DNA of 64,000 nucleotides, from assembly GCF_000317105.1 (NCBI RefSeq), contig NC_019693.1, positions 310,001 through 374,000 on the forward strand. Reading direction: 5' to 3'. The stretch is from Oscillatoria acuminata PCC 6304 (GTDB taxonomy: Bacteria > Cyanobacteriota > Cyanobacteriia > Cyanobacteriales > Laspinemataceae). Shown in pieces: positions 33,239 to 42,456 of this stretch. Positions within the stretch are counted from its first letter, which is position 1. Every line of letters starts with the position of its first letter. Made by a program: the position numbers and the translations under genes. The notes beneath the pieces are model-generated. The model was given only the letters and a program-made list of their open reading frames with translations, did not search any database and had not been told where the DNA came from.

Positions 33239-34357
33239 CTATCCGATCCAGCGTCGCCATAGTCGGACAATCCAGCGCCGCAGCCAACGGATCACACGCC
33301 CCACTGGACTCGACGATCGCCGCACTGGGGTGGGGGTCGGGACTATTTCCGGTAAGGGAGCCTCCACCGGCGACTCCGTAGCCATCTCTGTGGAAATCTC
33401 TCCAGAGGCATCAGGAGGTTCCGGCGTGATTGTAGGGGGCGCGGGTTGCAATTCCAACGCCCGCTCATAACTTTTGAGGGCTTCTTCCTGACGCCCTAAC
33501 TGCTTGAGCGCGACGCCCCGATATTTCCACCCCTGCCAATTGTCCGGATCCAGAGAAAGGGTGCGCTCATAGCTGTTAACCGCTTCCTCATAGCATCCTA
33601 ATTCTGCTAAAGCACTGCCCCGATCGAGCCAAGCATCCGGATCATCAGGATAGCGTTCCACCATGCGATCGCAGGCGACGAGTTTGGGATTCTCCAGGGG
33701 AACCACCGGCTGACTCGGGACTGATGTGGGGACAATTTTCTCCTCTTTCTCCTCAACTGGAGTTTCCACAGGTTCTGGCGTCGGCGGTTTGGGACGGGAG
33801 GGCATCTCTTGTAACTTCGCCATCGCCGTTCGTCGCAACCGTTTCGTTTCGCGCCAAGTGGGTTTGAGGACTAAGACGCGATCGTAACAGGCGATTGCTT
33901 CTTCATAGCGTTCTAACGCCGCTAATGCTTCCCCTTGGTTATGCCACCCTTGACAATACTCCGGAGAAATCGAGATAGCTTGTTGGTAACTCGCCACCGC
34001 CTCCTCATAACGTCCTAACTCCACCAAAGCATTCCCGAGGTTGTTCCACCCTTGGTAATAATCCGCCTTCAGGGCGATCGCCTTCTCATAACTCGTCACC
34101 GCCTCTTCATGACGTCCCAAACACTTCAGGGTCATCCCCCGATTATTCCAGGCATCCGCATAGTTGTCATCAATGGCGACTGCCTTCTCATAGCTCTCTA
34201 GCGCCTCGTTATAGCGTCCTAACTTATAAAGAGAACCGGCGCGATCGTACCAGGCTTTCGGATTATTCATCTGGATGACAATCAGACCCTCTTCCTCATT
34301 CTCCTCGGGTGAGGGAATAGAAGAATTAAAATTGTCTTGTGCTTCTTGCCCTGTCAT
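33239..34357 (-). CDS. TPR-repeat protein with basic C-terminal tail
   Basis: A 372-residue protein with six or seven canonical TPR units in two blocks: four from about residue 30 (AWYDRAGSLYKLGRYNEAL, AWNNRGMTLKCLGRHEEAV, etc.) and two to three around 235-310 (AWLDRGSALAELGCYEEAV). Pro/Glu-rich linkers separate them. The last ~30 residues are strongly basic and aromatic (RVIRWLRRWIVRLWRRW), which could bind membrane or nucleic acid. AGGGAGAGAG precedes the ATG. It is 77 bases downstream of the pentapeptide gene in the same direction, so probably co-transcribed. Confidence 0.85.
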   Translation of the reverse strand: MTGQEAQDNFNSSIPSPEENEEEGLIVIQMNNPKAWYDRAGSLYKLGRYNEALESYEKAVAIDDNYADAWNNRGMTLKCLGRHEEAVTSYEKAIALKADYYQGWNNLGNALVELGRYEEAVASYQQAISISPEYCQGWHNQGEALAALERYEEAIACYDRVLVLKPTWRETKRLRRTAMAKLQEMPSRPKPPTPEPVETPVEEKEEKIVPTSVPSQPVVPLENPKLVACDRMVERYPDDPDAWLDRGSALAELGCYEEAVNSYERTLSLDPDNWQGWKYRGVALKQLGRQEEALKSYERALELQPAPPTITPEPPDASGEISTEMATESPVEAPLPEIVPTPTPVRRSSSPVGRVIRWLRRWIVRLWRRWIG

Positions 34358-34433
34358 TAATTAACTCTCTCCCTTGGTAAAACCTATCCAGTTGAAACAC
34401 CCCGATGAGAGCAATTCTCCTCAACGATCGCCT

Positions 34434-35297
34434 TTAATTAATCACTTGATAATCCGCAATTTTCCACTGACCGTTGACCCTTTGTAAATTGTACCTAATT
34501 AAATTCGTGCCAAAACCAGCGCGATTTTGATTGGCTCGTCCATTTTCATATAGCGTGTAATCTTCCGTCACCCTGGCTTCTAAGGTCGCCCGATTCCCTT
34601 CAGTAACAAACCGCTCGATGGATTCTACTCGCTGCACCCCATACTGATAAAACGCATTATTATTTTCTAACCAAGTCACGGAATTGAGAGAATCTGCATA
34701 TAAAATTCCTGTGGTCAAATTCCCCAATAATGCGCGATCAAATGGAGGCGCAAAAATATTAGCTTTAGCCGTTAACCAGTCCCCCAGCAATGCCGCTGCT
34801 TGTCCCTGGGGAAGTACCCCAGTCTCTGGTGCCGGTGTCGGTGCCGGTGCCGGGGTAGGACGAATGCACCCCGCCTCTTGCAAATTGACCCCTTGTAATC
34901 GAGCATCTTGACGCTGCCAACCACAAGTATTTGCCCCTGTCAACACAGCATCCTTGAGATTGGCTCCTCGGATATCAACCTCGCGTAAATTCGCCTGACT
35001 AAAATTAGCCGCTTCTAAATCGGCGGCAATCAGAACCGCTTCGGATAAATTCGCACTGCGAAAATTGGCATACCGCAAGTCTGCATTCCGGAGATTGGCC
35101 CCCTGTAAATTGGCTTCCGACAAATCAGCGCCACGCAAACTAACCCCTTCTAATTGAGCATCCCGCAAATCGCATCCTGGACAACGATTGGTATCCAGGA
35201 GTTGCTGTAGGTGCGCTGGGTTAGATGCAGCAACAGGTAAAGCCAACCCCAAAGGGAGTAACAGAACCGTGATTCTTCCTACATTTTTGATCAGCAT
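34434..35297 (-). CDS. pentapeptide repeat - IMS (ARC6-like) domain protein
   Basis: A 287-residue exported protein. A signal peptide (VGRITVLLLPLGLALPVAAS) is followed by pentapeptide repeats (about residues 45-135: A[DN]LxxA, as in GADLSEANLQGANLRNADLR). A Pro/Ala/Thr linker follows. The C-terminal ~120 residues (from AAALLGDWLTAKANI) match the IMS domain (DUF4101) known from the inter-membrane part of the division protein ARC6/Ftn2. The fusion is therefore pentapeptide plus IMS in the lumen or periplasm. The start overlaps the stop of the small membrane protein gene by 7 bases. Confidence 0.85.
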   Translation of the reverse strand: MLIKNVGRITVLLLPLGLALPVAASNPAHLQQLLDTNRCPGCDLRDAQLEGVSLRGADLSEANLQGANLRNADLRYANFRSANLSEAVLIAADLEAANFSQANLREVDIRGANLKDAVLTGANTCGWQRQDARLQGVNLQEAGCIRPTPAPAPTPAPETGVLPQGQAAALLGDWLTAKANIFAPPFDRALLGNLTTGILYADSLNSVTWLENNNAFYQYGVQRVESIERFVTEGNRATLEARVTEDYTLYENGRANQNRAGFGTNLIRYNLQRVNGQWKIADYQVIN

Positions 35298-35476
35298 AGA
35301 CGGGTAATCAGAGTAACAACAGTTACCAGGTTTGACGGAATGAGGGTTCCCGTATCAATGGGAGCCGGTAACATTTCTCCCCGAAAATCGAGCAACTGCA
35401 CCACAATCAGGTAGGCGATCGCCAGCAAAATGGAAATCGCACCCGTAATGATAGCTATAACTTTAGACCGATCCAT
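35291..35476 (-). CDS. small membrane protein
   Basis: A 61-residue protein with one long hydrophobic helix (about residues 5-27, KVIAIITGAISILLAIAYLI) and a short C-terminal second one (VTVVTLIT). The ATG at 35476 has AGAGG 9 bases upstream; the frame extends 20 codons further without support. The stop overlaps the pentapeptide gene, so the two are one operon. Conserved cyanobacterial small hypothetical by appearance; function unknown. Confidence 0.72.
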   Translation of the reverse strand: MDRSKVIAIITGAISILLAIAYLIVVQLLDFRGEMLPAPIDTGTLIPSNLVTVVTLITRLC

Positions 35477-35752
35477 TGCATTTTTCCTCTTGCTCCGTAA
35501 AACCATTCTATTTCGGACTCGGGGCAGGAGGAGCAAAAGCCTGAAAGCAACGGTTCGTAGTAACGACTTGAGTCGTTGTCCCCCAAGTCGAAGGAAAAAC
35601 TCCCCAAACCCTTCTCAAAAAGGCCCTCATCCGTCCTAAAATCGGTGCAATCCGCAGAATCTTGCCCCTGAAAGGATGTAAAATTAGGCAAAGTTGGGTA
35701 AATTCGGGACAAGAGAGAACTAGATTAGGTTGCACGAAATTGGGAAACGGAC

Positions 35753-36733
35753 ATGGATTCTGTCGTTGATTGGCCTACCGAACCGATAACCACTGAGCGA
35801 GTACCAGCGATCGAGACCTTTCAATTGCGAAAGGCTTACCGCACTGGGTTTTGGATGAACAAACAAGTCGAAACCCTCAAAAACTGCACCCTAACCGTGT
35901 ATGAGGGCGAAACCTTTGGGTTGCTGGGTCCCAATGGGGCCGGGAAAACGACCATCCTCAAAATTTTATTGGGGATCTTGCGTCCGAGTGGGGGTCGCGG
36001 GTTATTACTCGGGCAGCCTTTGGGCGATCGCGCGGTTCGAGAACGCATCGGTTATCTCCCAGAAAACCCCTATTTTTATAAATATTTAACCGGCTGGGAA
36101 TTTTTAGCTTTTACTGCTAACTTATTCCAAATTCCCGCCAGTGAGCAGCGCCAACGCATTCCCGATCTATTGGACCTGGTTGGCATCGCCAAATCTGCCG
36201 CTCGAAATAAAATCCTGCGAAACTATTCTAAAGGGATGTTACAGCGAATTGGCATGGCCCAGGCATTGATTAATAATCCCGATGTGGTGTTTTTAGATGA
36301 ACCGATGTCGGGATTAGACCCCTTGGGACGGTATCAGATGCGGGAAATTATCATTTCTTTGAAAGAACAAGGGAAAACGATTTTTTTTAATAGTCACATT
36401 CTCGCCGATGTGGAAAAAATTTGCGATCGCGTTGCCATCCTCGCCCAAGGGGAATTAATTTGCTCCGGTTCCCTCAAGGAATTATTGGGGACTTCTGACC
36501 TTTATTTTGTCAAAGGTACTGGAGGGAATTTAGAAGTGCTCAAACAGTGGTTACCCGACTTGGAGTTAGAAGACGATCGCTGGCAAGGGCATTTAAAAGG
36601 TTCCCCCCAGGATTTCCTGGCCAGCTTGCAACTCATGGGAGGTAAGCTGATTACAATTGACCTAACGGGTGCTTCCTTAGAAGAGTTTTTTGTCCAACAA
36701 CTGCGCGATCGGGGGATTACCGTCAGTCAATAA
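35753..36733 (+). CDS. ABC transporter ATP-binding protein
   Basis: A 326-residue ATPase subunit with Walker A GPNGAGKTT (about residues 61-69), a Q-loop near YLPENPYFY, signature YSKGMLQR (about 160), Walker B VVFLDEPMSGLDP and switch His in NSHILADVE. The long C-terminal extension (about residue 240 on) is typical of the multidrug/CcmA-like exporter group. No permease gene adjoins; the next gene is a fasciclin protein, so the membrane partner is elsewhere. The substrate is unknown. Confidence 0.93.
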   Translation: MDSVVDWPTEPITTERVPAIETFQLRKAYRTGFWMNKQVETLKNCTLTVYEGETFGLLGPNGAGKTTILKILLGILRPSGGRGLLLGQPLGDRAVRERIGYLPENPYFYKYLTGWEFLAFTANLFQIPASEQRQRIPDLLDLVGIAKSAARNKILRNYSKGMLQRIGMAQALINNPDVVFLDEPMSGLDPLGRYQMREIIISLKEQGKTIFFNSHILADVEKICDRVAILAQGELICSGSLKELLGTSDLYFVKGTGGNLEVLKQWLPDLELEDDRWQGHLKGSPQDFLASLQLMGGKLITIDLTGASLEEFFVQQLRDRGITVSQ

Positions 36734-36837
36734 GTTCACCCTGAATTTCCTCCCTGTGAAAGATGGCTTAGGCTGATTTCTCATGTTATTCCTAAACAGA
36801 AATCAACATAAATCCTATTTTTAGGGAGAAATCACTC

Positions 36838-37251
36838 ATGGCTAACTTGATAGAAACTGCCACCGAACTCGGGCAATTCAAAACCCTGCTCACGTTAGTT
36901 GAATCGGCAGATCTCCTGGATCTCCTCAAGAGTCCAGGACCTTATACCGTCTTTGCACCCACGGATGAAGCCTTTGCCGCCCTGCCTTCTAATACCATTG
37001 CCAATTTGATGGAAGATATTCCGAAGTTGCAGAAAATCCTCTCTTATCACGTTCTGAATGGAGACGTGCGGACGGATAATTTGGAAGAGTTAGCTTCAGC
37101 AGAAACCGTGGAAGGTTCAGTGGTAGGGGTGGATACCTCTGATGGAATCAAAATCAATGATGCTAAAGTCTTGAGTGCCGATCGCCTCACGGACAATGGG
37201 GTGATTCATGCGATCGACAAGGTACTGATTCCTAGTTTGGTTTCGGTATAA
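36838..37251 (+). CDS. fasciclin (FAS1) domain protein
   Basis: A single FAS1 domain of 137 residues with the characteristic H1 motif FAPTDEAFAALP and H2 ending GVIHAIDKVLIPS. FAS1 domains mediate adhesion. This copy has no visible signal peptide, so it may be cytoplasmic or exported by a non-classical route. AGGGAG lies eight bases before the ATG. A dispersed double-hairpin repeat follows immediately. Confidence 0.9.
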   Translation: MANLIETATELGQFKTLLTLVESADLLDLLKSPGPYTVFAPTDEAFAALPSNTIANLMEDIPKLQKILSYHVLNGDVRTDNLEELASAETVEGSVVGVDTSDGIKINDAKVLSADRLTDNGVIHAIDKVLIPSLVSV

Positions 37252-37261
37252 GATAGTCGCT

Positions 37262-37318
37262 AAAAACCCACACCCTCAAGGGTGGGGCTACACGAACAAA
37301 GCCCGCCTGCGCGGGCTA
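37262..37318. repeat. double-hairpin dispersed repeat, copy 1
   Basis: Two stacked hairpins, ACCCTCAAGGGT and AGCCCGCCTGCGCGGGCT, in the order AAAACCC[AG]CACCCT..AGGGTGGGGCTA..ACAAAGCCCGCCTGCGCGGGCTA. The same arrangement occurs at 39506-39560. It lies just after the fasciclin gene and could act as a terminator. Confidence 0.8.
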
Positions 37319-37436
37319 AGAGTAAAAACGACTTTTCATACCCGGATTTAGTATCAGAGGCGATCGCATCCAAGAAGCCCCTACCCTCAACTCTCTCCAG
37401 CTATAGGGGCGATGCCTCCTGGATCGCCCTCATCAT

Positions 37437-38882
37437 TTAACCCAAAATGCACCCACTGCGAGGGGGAACTGTTAAACTCATCTGGTCATCCTGCCAAGAT
37501 ACCTGAGCTTTGCCATATAACAACTTCTCAGGATGAGAGTTCAACTCAGAGACATCCACAGTCTGCTCACAGGCATTCGTGCCGACATTAACCGCGACAA
37601 TCAGTTCTTCCTCCGGTAACTGTCTTGCAAAGACATAGAGGGTTCCCTGGGCGGATAATACCTTGTAAGTGCCGGTCCGCAAAGCGGGATGAGCATGACG
37701 CAGGGCAATCAGTTCGCGATGATAATCGAGCACTTCTCGGTCCCAATCTTCTTCCTTGGGAAAACCGCGACGGGAGTCGGGGTCCAGACGACCCGCTAAA
37801 CCGACTTCATCTCCATAGTAGATACTCGGAGCACCGGGGAAGGTCATTAATAGGAGCGTTGCCAACTCCACAGAAGGTTTATCATCTCCGGCGATCGACA
37901 GCAGACGGGCCGTATCGTGAGAAGCTAGAAGGTTAAGCTGAGTCAGTTGGATTTCCCAGGGGTACATTTCCAACAACTGCTGGATTTTTTCGGCATAATC
38001 CCCGGCAAACATGGGAGGGGTGGTTTGGTAGTCCCGGTCCTTGACTTGAGCCAAATCAACGCGATCGCCCGCAGTAAAGGCAATGGTGGGTCCGGTAAAC
38101 AGATAGTTCATCACCCCATCAAACTGAGTGCCATCCAACCAGGGACGGGAGTCACCCCAGACTTCGCCGACAATGTAGGCATCGGGATTAATTGCTTTGA
38201 CGCGATCGCGAAACTCCTGCCAAAACCCTTCGGTTTTCACCTCAAACGGCACATCCAGCCGCCACCCATCAATCCCAAACTTAATCCAATATTCCGCCAC
38301 CTCCATAATGTATTCCCGCACCTCGGGATTGTCATGGTTGAACACCGGCAACGCCCGATTATCTGCCCACCCTTCATAATTAGCAGGAAAATCCCCATTG
38401 TAAGGAGACACCGGCCAATCATGAATTTTAAACCAATCTACCCAGGGAGAATGAGGGCCATTTTCCAAAATATCGTGAAAAAAGAAAAAGCCCCGACTGG
38501 CATGATTAAAGACCCCATCGAGCACCACTTTAATATTCCGGTTATGCGCCTCTAACAACAATTCTCGAAACGCCCCTGTTTTCCCCAACATCGGGTCCAC
38601 CTGATAGTAATCATGGGTGTGATAGCGGTGGTTACTCGCCGATTGAAAAATGGGGGTAAAATAAATAGCATTAATCCCCAACTCTTGTAAATAGTCCAGT
38701 TTGTCTACAACGCCCCAGAGATTTCCTCCTTTATATCCTTGCAGAGTCGGAATAGCGTGCCAATCTTCCCAACGACTGTGCTTCAAGAGTAGCTCACGAG
38801 GTTGAGTCCCTCGGGCGAAGCGATCGGGAAAGATTTGATAAAAAACCGCGTGTTTAACCCAATCGGGTGTTTGAATTTCCAT
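37437..38882 (-). CDS. alpha-amylase family glycoside hydrolase (GH13)
   Basis: A 481-residue GH13 enzyme, the neopullulanase/cyclomaltodextrinase-like group in appearance. The nucleophile region is GWRLDVPFEV, the acid/base VGEVWGD and the HD pair is in LLASHDTARL; YFTPIF and HRYHTHDYY mark the usual first regions. There is no signal peptide, so it acts on intracellular glycogen-derived maltodextrins. The ATG at 38882 has GGAGG about 14 bases upstream; a TTG frame extension is not favoured. No starch-binding domain is seen. Confidence 0.93.
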   Translation of the reverse strand: MEIQTPDWVKHAVFYQIFPDRFARGTQPRELLLKHSRWEDWHAIPTLQGYKGGNLWGVVDKLDYLQELGINAIYFTPIFQSASNHRYHTHDYYQVDPMLGKTGAFRELLLEAHNRNIKVVLDGVFNHASRGFFFFHDILENGPHSPWVDWFKIHDWPVSPYNGDFPANYEGWADNRALPVFNHDNPEVREYIMEVAEYWIKFGIDGWRLDVPFEVKTEGFWQEFRDRVKAINPDAYIVGEVWGDSRPWLDGTQFDGVMNYLFTGPTIAFTAGDRVDLAQVKDRDYQTTPPMFAGDYAEKIQQLLEMYPWEIQLTQLNLLASHDTARLLSIAGDDKPSVELATLLLMTFPGAPSIYYGDEVGLAGRLDPDSRRGFPKEEDWDREVLDYHRELIALRHAHPALRTGTYKVLSAQGTLYVFARQLPEEELIVAVNVGTNACEQTVDVSELNSHPEKLLYGKAQVSWQDDQMSLTVPPRSGCILG

Positions 38883-39288
38883 AGATTTTCTGATGCCTCC
38901 ACCGCTAATGCTACAATCGTGGGCGGACAAAGGGATCTAACCTCCGGTAGAAAATCTCCGCCACAAGATTGCAGAAGGTCAAGAAAAGTCAAAGTTAATA
39001 AAATTTCGGCAGAGTTAGAAACCGGGTTTCTCGACAAAATCTCTGGCTATTTGCAACATATTAAGGTCAGAAACCCGGTTTCTGGTTCGGTTGAGTCAAG
39101 GCTGGCCCTGGGGTCTTAGGTAAGGAAGGGGGAGAGGAGCGATCGCCCTGGACAAAACCACCGCTTAGTTCTAGGCAGAAGCAGGTCCGAAGTGTTCTAC
39201 AATACTCCGTGCGGGTTTAAACCGCAATCTGTTTAGCGGTCTGGCTAGAACTTGTCCTCAGCCCATAAATTTAGGAGAAATTATAACG
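38883..39288. other. intergenic region with two palindromes
   Basis: 406 bases between the amylase and petM genes. It contains two 15-mer palindromes, AGAAACCGGGTTTCT at 39017-39031 and AGAAACCCGGTTTCT at 39069-39083, members of a dispersed motif. The petM promoter must lie near 39200-39270 but no consensus boxes are confidently picked. Confidence 0.6.
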
Positions 39289-39393
39289 ATGACTGGTGAA
39301 ATTTTCACGACAGCCTTTTTAGCCTTTGCTTTAGTCATGGTCGGTTTAGCCCTCGGGTTCGCCTTACTCAAAATTCAAGGCGCAGAAGAATAA
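39289..39393 (+). CDS. petM: cytochrome b6f complex subunit PetM
   Basis: A 34-residue single-helix protein, MTGEIFTTAFLAFALVMV then GLALGFALLKIQGAEE. The C-terminal half, [LV]GLA-x-GF..[KL]IQG.EE, is the PetM signature, and the size is right. PetM is a small thylakoid membrane subunit that stabilises the cytochrome b6f complex. AGGAG lies about 12 bases before the ATG. A strong HIP1-armed hairpin terminator follows. It stands alone with no other photosynthesis genes nearby. Confidence 0.93.
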   Translation: MTGEIFTTAFLAFALVMVGLALGFALLKIQGAEE

Positions 39394-39436
39394 GCCCCTT
39401 GTTTGGGCCAGTCGCCCCCAACACCCAACCCCATCC

Positions 39437-39490
39437 ATAAAACAAGCGATCGCCCTCCTGAATCTTCAAGAAGGCGATCGCTTGTTTTAT
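39437..39490 (+). terminator. petM terminator with HIP1 arms
   Basis: Perfect 18-bp arms ATAAAACAAGCGATCGCC and its complement, separated by 18 bases, ending in TTTTAT. Each arm contains the HIP1 octamer GCGATCGC. Confidence 0.85.
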
Positions 39491-39505
39491 CCTTACAAAC
39501 CCTCG

Positions 39506-39560
39506 AAACCCGCACCCTAAAGGGTGGGGCTATACGGACAAAGCCCGCCTGCGCGGGCTA
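39506..39560. repeat. double-hairpin dispersed repeat, copy 2
   Basis: A near copy of the repeat at 37262-37318, with ACCCTAAAGGGT and AGCCCGCCTGCGCGGGCT. It sits directly before the 3' end of the minus-strand permease gene and after the petM terminator. Confidence 0.8.
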
Positions 39561-39570
39561 CTCTATAAAA

Positions 39571-40641
39571 TCAGTGAGCACTGGAGACTTCAACCGGCTG
39601 CGGACTGTCTGCCGCCTCCGATCGCAAACTGTCTGCGGTGCTTTTGATAAAACTAGCCAGAGGCACTGCAATCAGAACCCCCAAGACTCCTCCCAACTTC
39701 GCACCGATCAACAGCGAAATTAGCACCCAGACTGGGTTCAGACCCGTAAATCCTCCCAACAATCGCGGTGCCACTCCACTTTCGATACTTTGCTCGATCG
39801 CCACCGACACAATTAAAACTTTCACCCCCAGCCAAAAATTATTAAACGCAACTAAGATACTCACCAAACTAATACTTAAACCGGCCCCAAATGGAATCAG
39901 GCTCAACACACCAACCACTAAACCGAATAACAGACCAAACGGGACCCGTAACACCAAAAACGCCAAAGTCATCGAAACTCCCATTAAAGAAGCTACCGTG
40001 ACTTGACCCACAAAATAATTATGGAAATTTTTGCCGAGAGAGAACCGCATCTCTTTTGCCAGACGGGGAGGCAACCATTGTAATAAGCCCTCCCAAAGGC
40101 TACGTCCGCGCCAGAGCATATAGAACGTCAAGATCACAGTCACCACCACATCAAAGATGCGACTGACCGTATCCACGGCAAAACTCAGGACTTGACCCGT
40201 GAGATTTTGCAACTGACTCGACAAGCGTTCCGTCAGTTGAGTGCTCAATCCACTCAGATCGACCGGCCAATTTCGGGCGATCGCCATTTCTTGCAGGGTC
40301 TGGAGTTGCGCGGCACCGGATTTAATCCAAACCGGCAAGCGATTGGCTAACTCCGTCAATTGTTCTAAGGCGATCGGTACCAAGGTGATCCCCAACCCCA
40401 CCAAAGTCAGTAAGGTCAACAGAAACACCAGAATCACCGCCGGGGTATGTTTGGCCCCATATCGCTCTAGGAGATTCACCGGATAATCCAAAATAAACGC
40501 CAGCAACGAGGCTGCCAGCAGGATACTGATGATCTTGTCAAAATAATCAAACGCCACCAGCAACAGCCAACTGTTGAGGAAAATTAAGGGGAAGGCGAAT
40601 CCCAAAGTCAACCATCGAGGCATTGTTTCGCTGATTTTCAT
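39571..40641 (-). CDS. AI-2E family permease
   Basis: A 356-residue integral membrane protein of the AI-2E transporter family (PerM/UPF0118), with about eight hydrophobic segments and the conserved IPFGAGLS and GLNPVWVLISLLIGAKLGGVLGVLIAVP style C-terminal helices (for example ISLLIGAKLGG). Members export small molecules or sodium in antiport; the name does not imply quorum sensing here. The ATG at 40641 is chosen over a 15-codon extension. It is convergent with petM. Confidence 0.85.
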   Translation of the reverse strand: MKISETMPRWLTLGFAFPLIFLNSWLLLVAFDYFDKIISILLAASLLAFILDYPVNLLERYGAKHTPAVILVFLLTLLTLVGLGITLVPIALEQLTELANRLPVWIKSGAAQLQTLQEMAIARNWPVDLSGLSTQLTERLSSQLQNLTGQVLSFAVDTVSRIFDVVVTVILTFYMLWRGRSLWEGLLQWLPPRLAKEMRFSLGKNFHNYFVGQVTVASLMGVSMTLAFLVLRVPFGLLFGLVVGVLSLIPFGAGLSISLVSILVAFNNFWLGVKVLIVSVAIEQSIESGVAPRLLGGFTGLNPVWVLISLLIGAKLGGVLGVLIAVPLASFIKSTADSLRSEAADSPQPVEVSSAH

Positions 40642-40891
40642 AATGAGAACATTGAACCGGGGATACTGAAACCCCAAAGAAGGCATCTTTTTAGTATGGT
40701 AGATGGGTGACCAGAGGTTTCGCTAAAAACTCACGGAGGCGTCCATAGCGCCCACCCTATTCTGGAATTCTACCGAATCCTCCCAGACTGGTTGTAAACT
40801 ATCTTAAATTTCTACAATAGAGATGCCATATCCTAAATCGCTCGGAGTTGACACCCCAGGCGATCGCAATTGATATCAGGACCCCTAAAGC

Positions 40892-41722
40892 GTGAATATA
40901 GACACAATCCAAGATATTTTTGAGAAAGGCGGCGTATCCATGTGGCCCTTGTGGCCCTTGTTGATTTTATCCATCCTAGCCGTCGCCACCATCTTAGAGC
41001 GCAGTTGGTTTTGGGCAACCGTCGTCAGCAAAGAAAAAGAAACCGCTAATCGCGTCCTCGAAGCGGCGCGATATGATTGGCGAGTCGCCCAGGAAGTGGC
41101 CCGACAAGCCAGCAAACGCCCGATCGGACGCTTTCTCCATGCTCCCTTGCGATTACAAAACGCCGACCCCGAAGTCTTTCGGTTAGCATTAGAAGCCGGG
41201 GCCGAAGAAGAAATCACCACCATGCGCCGGGGTGATAAAGTATTAGAAGCCGTGATTGCCTTAGCACCGTTACTCGGGTTACTCGGCACGGTTCTGGGGT
41301 TGATTGAATCCCTCGGGTCCATCCGCCTGGGAGACATCGGCACAGGAGCCACCGCTGGAGTGACCACCGGCATCGGTGCAGCCCTAGTCAGTACGGCATT
41401 CGGTCTCATCGTGGCGATTACGAGTTTAGCCTTCTATCGTCTATTTCAAGGTTTGCTCGTCAACCAAGTCAAAATTTTCCGCAAATGCGGGAATGAACTG
41501 GAGTTGCTGTATCGCCAGTATTGGAGCCAAATCCACCACAATCGCAGTGCTGCACCAGAAAGTCCCGCATCTTGGGCAAGCAGAACTGTACCAGACAGTG
41601 GGTTCACAGTTAAACCAGAAGGGTCTGTGAATCATAGTAAAGGCTACCCAGAAATAGGGGATCAGCCCCAGGATAGAGCCAACAAGATTGATGGCTTGAA
41701 TTCCTCGGATCAGTCGAATTAA
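40892..41722 (+). CDS. exbB: MotA/TolQ/ExbB proton channel protein
   Basis: A 276-residue proton-channel subunit. Three hydrophobic segments are visible, at about residues 17-35, 120-140 ([16 protein letters not shown]) and 150-180; the GLLGTVxGxI motif with the conserved Thr is the ExbB/TolQ hallmark. It energises TonB- or Tol-type transport with ExbD, encoded 73 bases downstream. A GTG start with AGGA about 10 bases before it is used. A charged, low-complexity C-terminal tail (about 215-276) is unusual compared with short ExbB proteins. No TonB is nearby. Confidence 0.88.
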   Translation: MNIDTIQDIFEKGGVSMWPLWPLLILSILAVATILERSWFWATVVSKEKETANRVLEAARYDWRVAQEVARQASKRPIGRFLHAPLRLQNADPEVFRLALEAGAEEEITTMRRGDKVLEAVIALAPLLGLLGTVLGLIESLGSIRLGDIGTGATAGVTTGIGAALVSTAFGLIVAITSLAFYRLFQGLLVNQVKIFRKCGNELELLYRQYWSQIHHNRSAAPESPASWASRTVPDSGFTVKPEGSVNHSKGYPEIGDQPQDRANKIDGLNSSDQSN

Positions 41723-41794
41723 GTTAGATGAAGCGGGGGGAGTTTCTACCGCTTGCCATTCACCCCTTTGGAATTTCTGGGAGGCGATCGCCGG

Positions 41795-42328
41795 ATGAAG
41801 ATTAACTATGAGTCCCAAATGGAAGAAGCTCGCATCGAGTTGATTCCCTTAATCGACGTCATCTTTTGTATTTTGACCTTTTTCCTTCTGGCAGCATTGC
41901 AACTGACCCGCCAACAGGCGGTGAATGTAGATTTGCCGCAAGCGGAGACAGGGACAGTACAGATGCAAGAGTTGAAACTGTTTGTCAGTGTGGACCAACT
42001 GGGACAAACTTATGTAGATAGACAGCCGGTGACGCGGGAGCAACTGTATCAGTTATTATTGACTTATAAAAGAGCCAGACCCGAGGGGTTGATTGTGCTT
42101 TCGGCGTCGAAGATGGCCAGTTATAATGACGTGATGCAGGTGCTGGATTTGCTGAGGTCTGTGGGAGGCGATCGGGTGGCCCTAGCTACCATTCCCAGTT
42201 CTGGTGAGCTATTCGTACCTGGAGGGAATCAACCCAATAATGGTTCAGCAGTGCCCAATCTGCTAGTTCCGGAAACAGGCGGGGACAATGCGCCAGGGAT
42301 GGGCGGCACAGGAGAAGGGAATGAATGA
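41795..42328 (+). CDS. exbD: ExbD/TolR family protein
   Basis: A 177-residue ExbD partner of the channel gene upstream. A single N-terminal transmembrane helix carries the essential Asp in LIPLIDVIFCILTFFLL (about residue 22), followed by a periplasmic domain with the QxxxxVxLPxA and DRxPxxxxxL patterns. The ATG at 41795 is preceded by GGGAGG and matches the family start; the longer frame does not. A Gly/Asn-rich tail ends the protein. It forms a proton-driven motor with ExbB. Confidence 0.9.
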   Translation: MKINYESQMEEARIELIPLIDVIFCILTFFLLAALQLTRQQAVNVDLPQAETGTVQMQELKLFVSVDQLGQTYVDRQPVTREQLYQLLLTYKRARPEGLIVLSASKMASYNDVMQVLDLLRSVGGDRVALATIPSSGELFVPGGNQPNNGSAVPNLLVPETGGDNAPGMGGTGEGNE

Positions 42329-42456
42329 GTAGGGAGAGGGGCGTTTTGACTGATGTAATTTTTTGAATAAGTCATAACGATTGATTACTGAGATCTACCT
42401 TACTTTCCCTCGTATTGACCGGAAAACAGATTGTTAGGTGCAGGATATCGATATAA

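Noticed and set aside
37947-38555. 202-codon plus-strand frame opposite the GH13 gene
   Set aside because: It is antisense to a clear amylase with all catalytic motifs, has no family features and reflects the codon bias of the real gene.
40885-41409. 174-codon minus-strand frame opposite exbB
   Set aside because: Low-complexity Arg/Ser/Thr composition and complete overlap with a recognised channel gene; a shadow.
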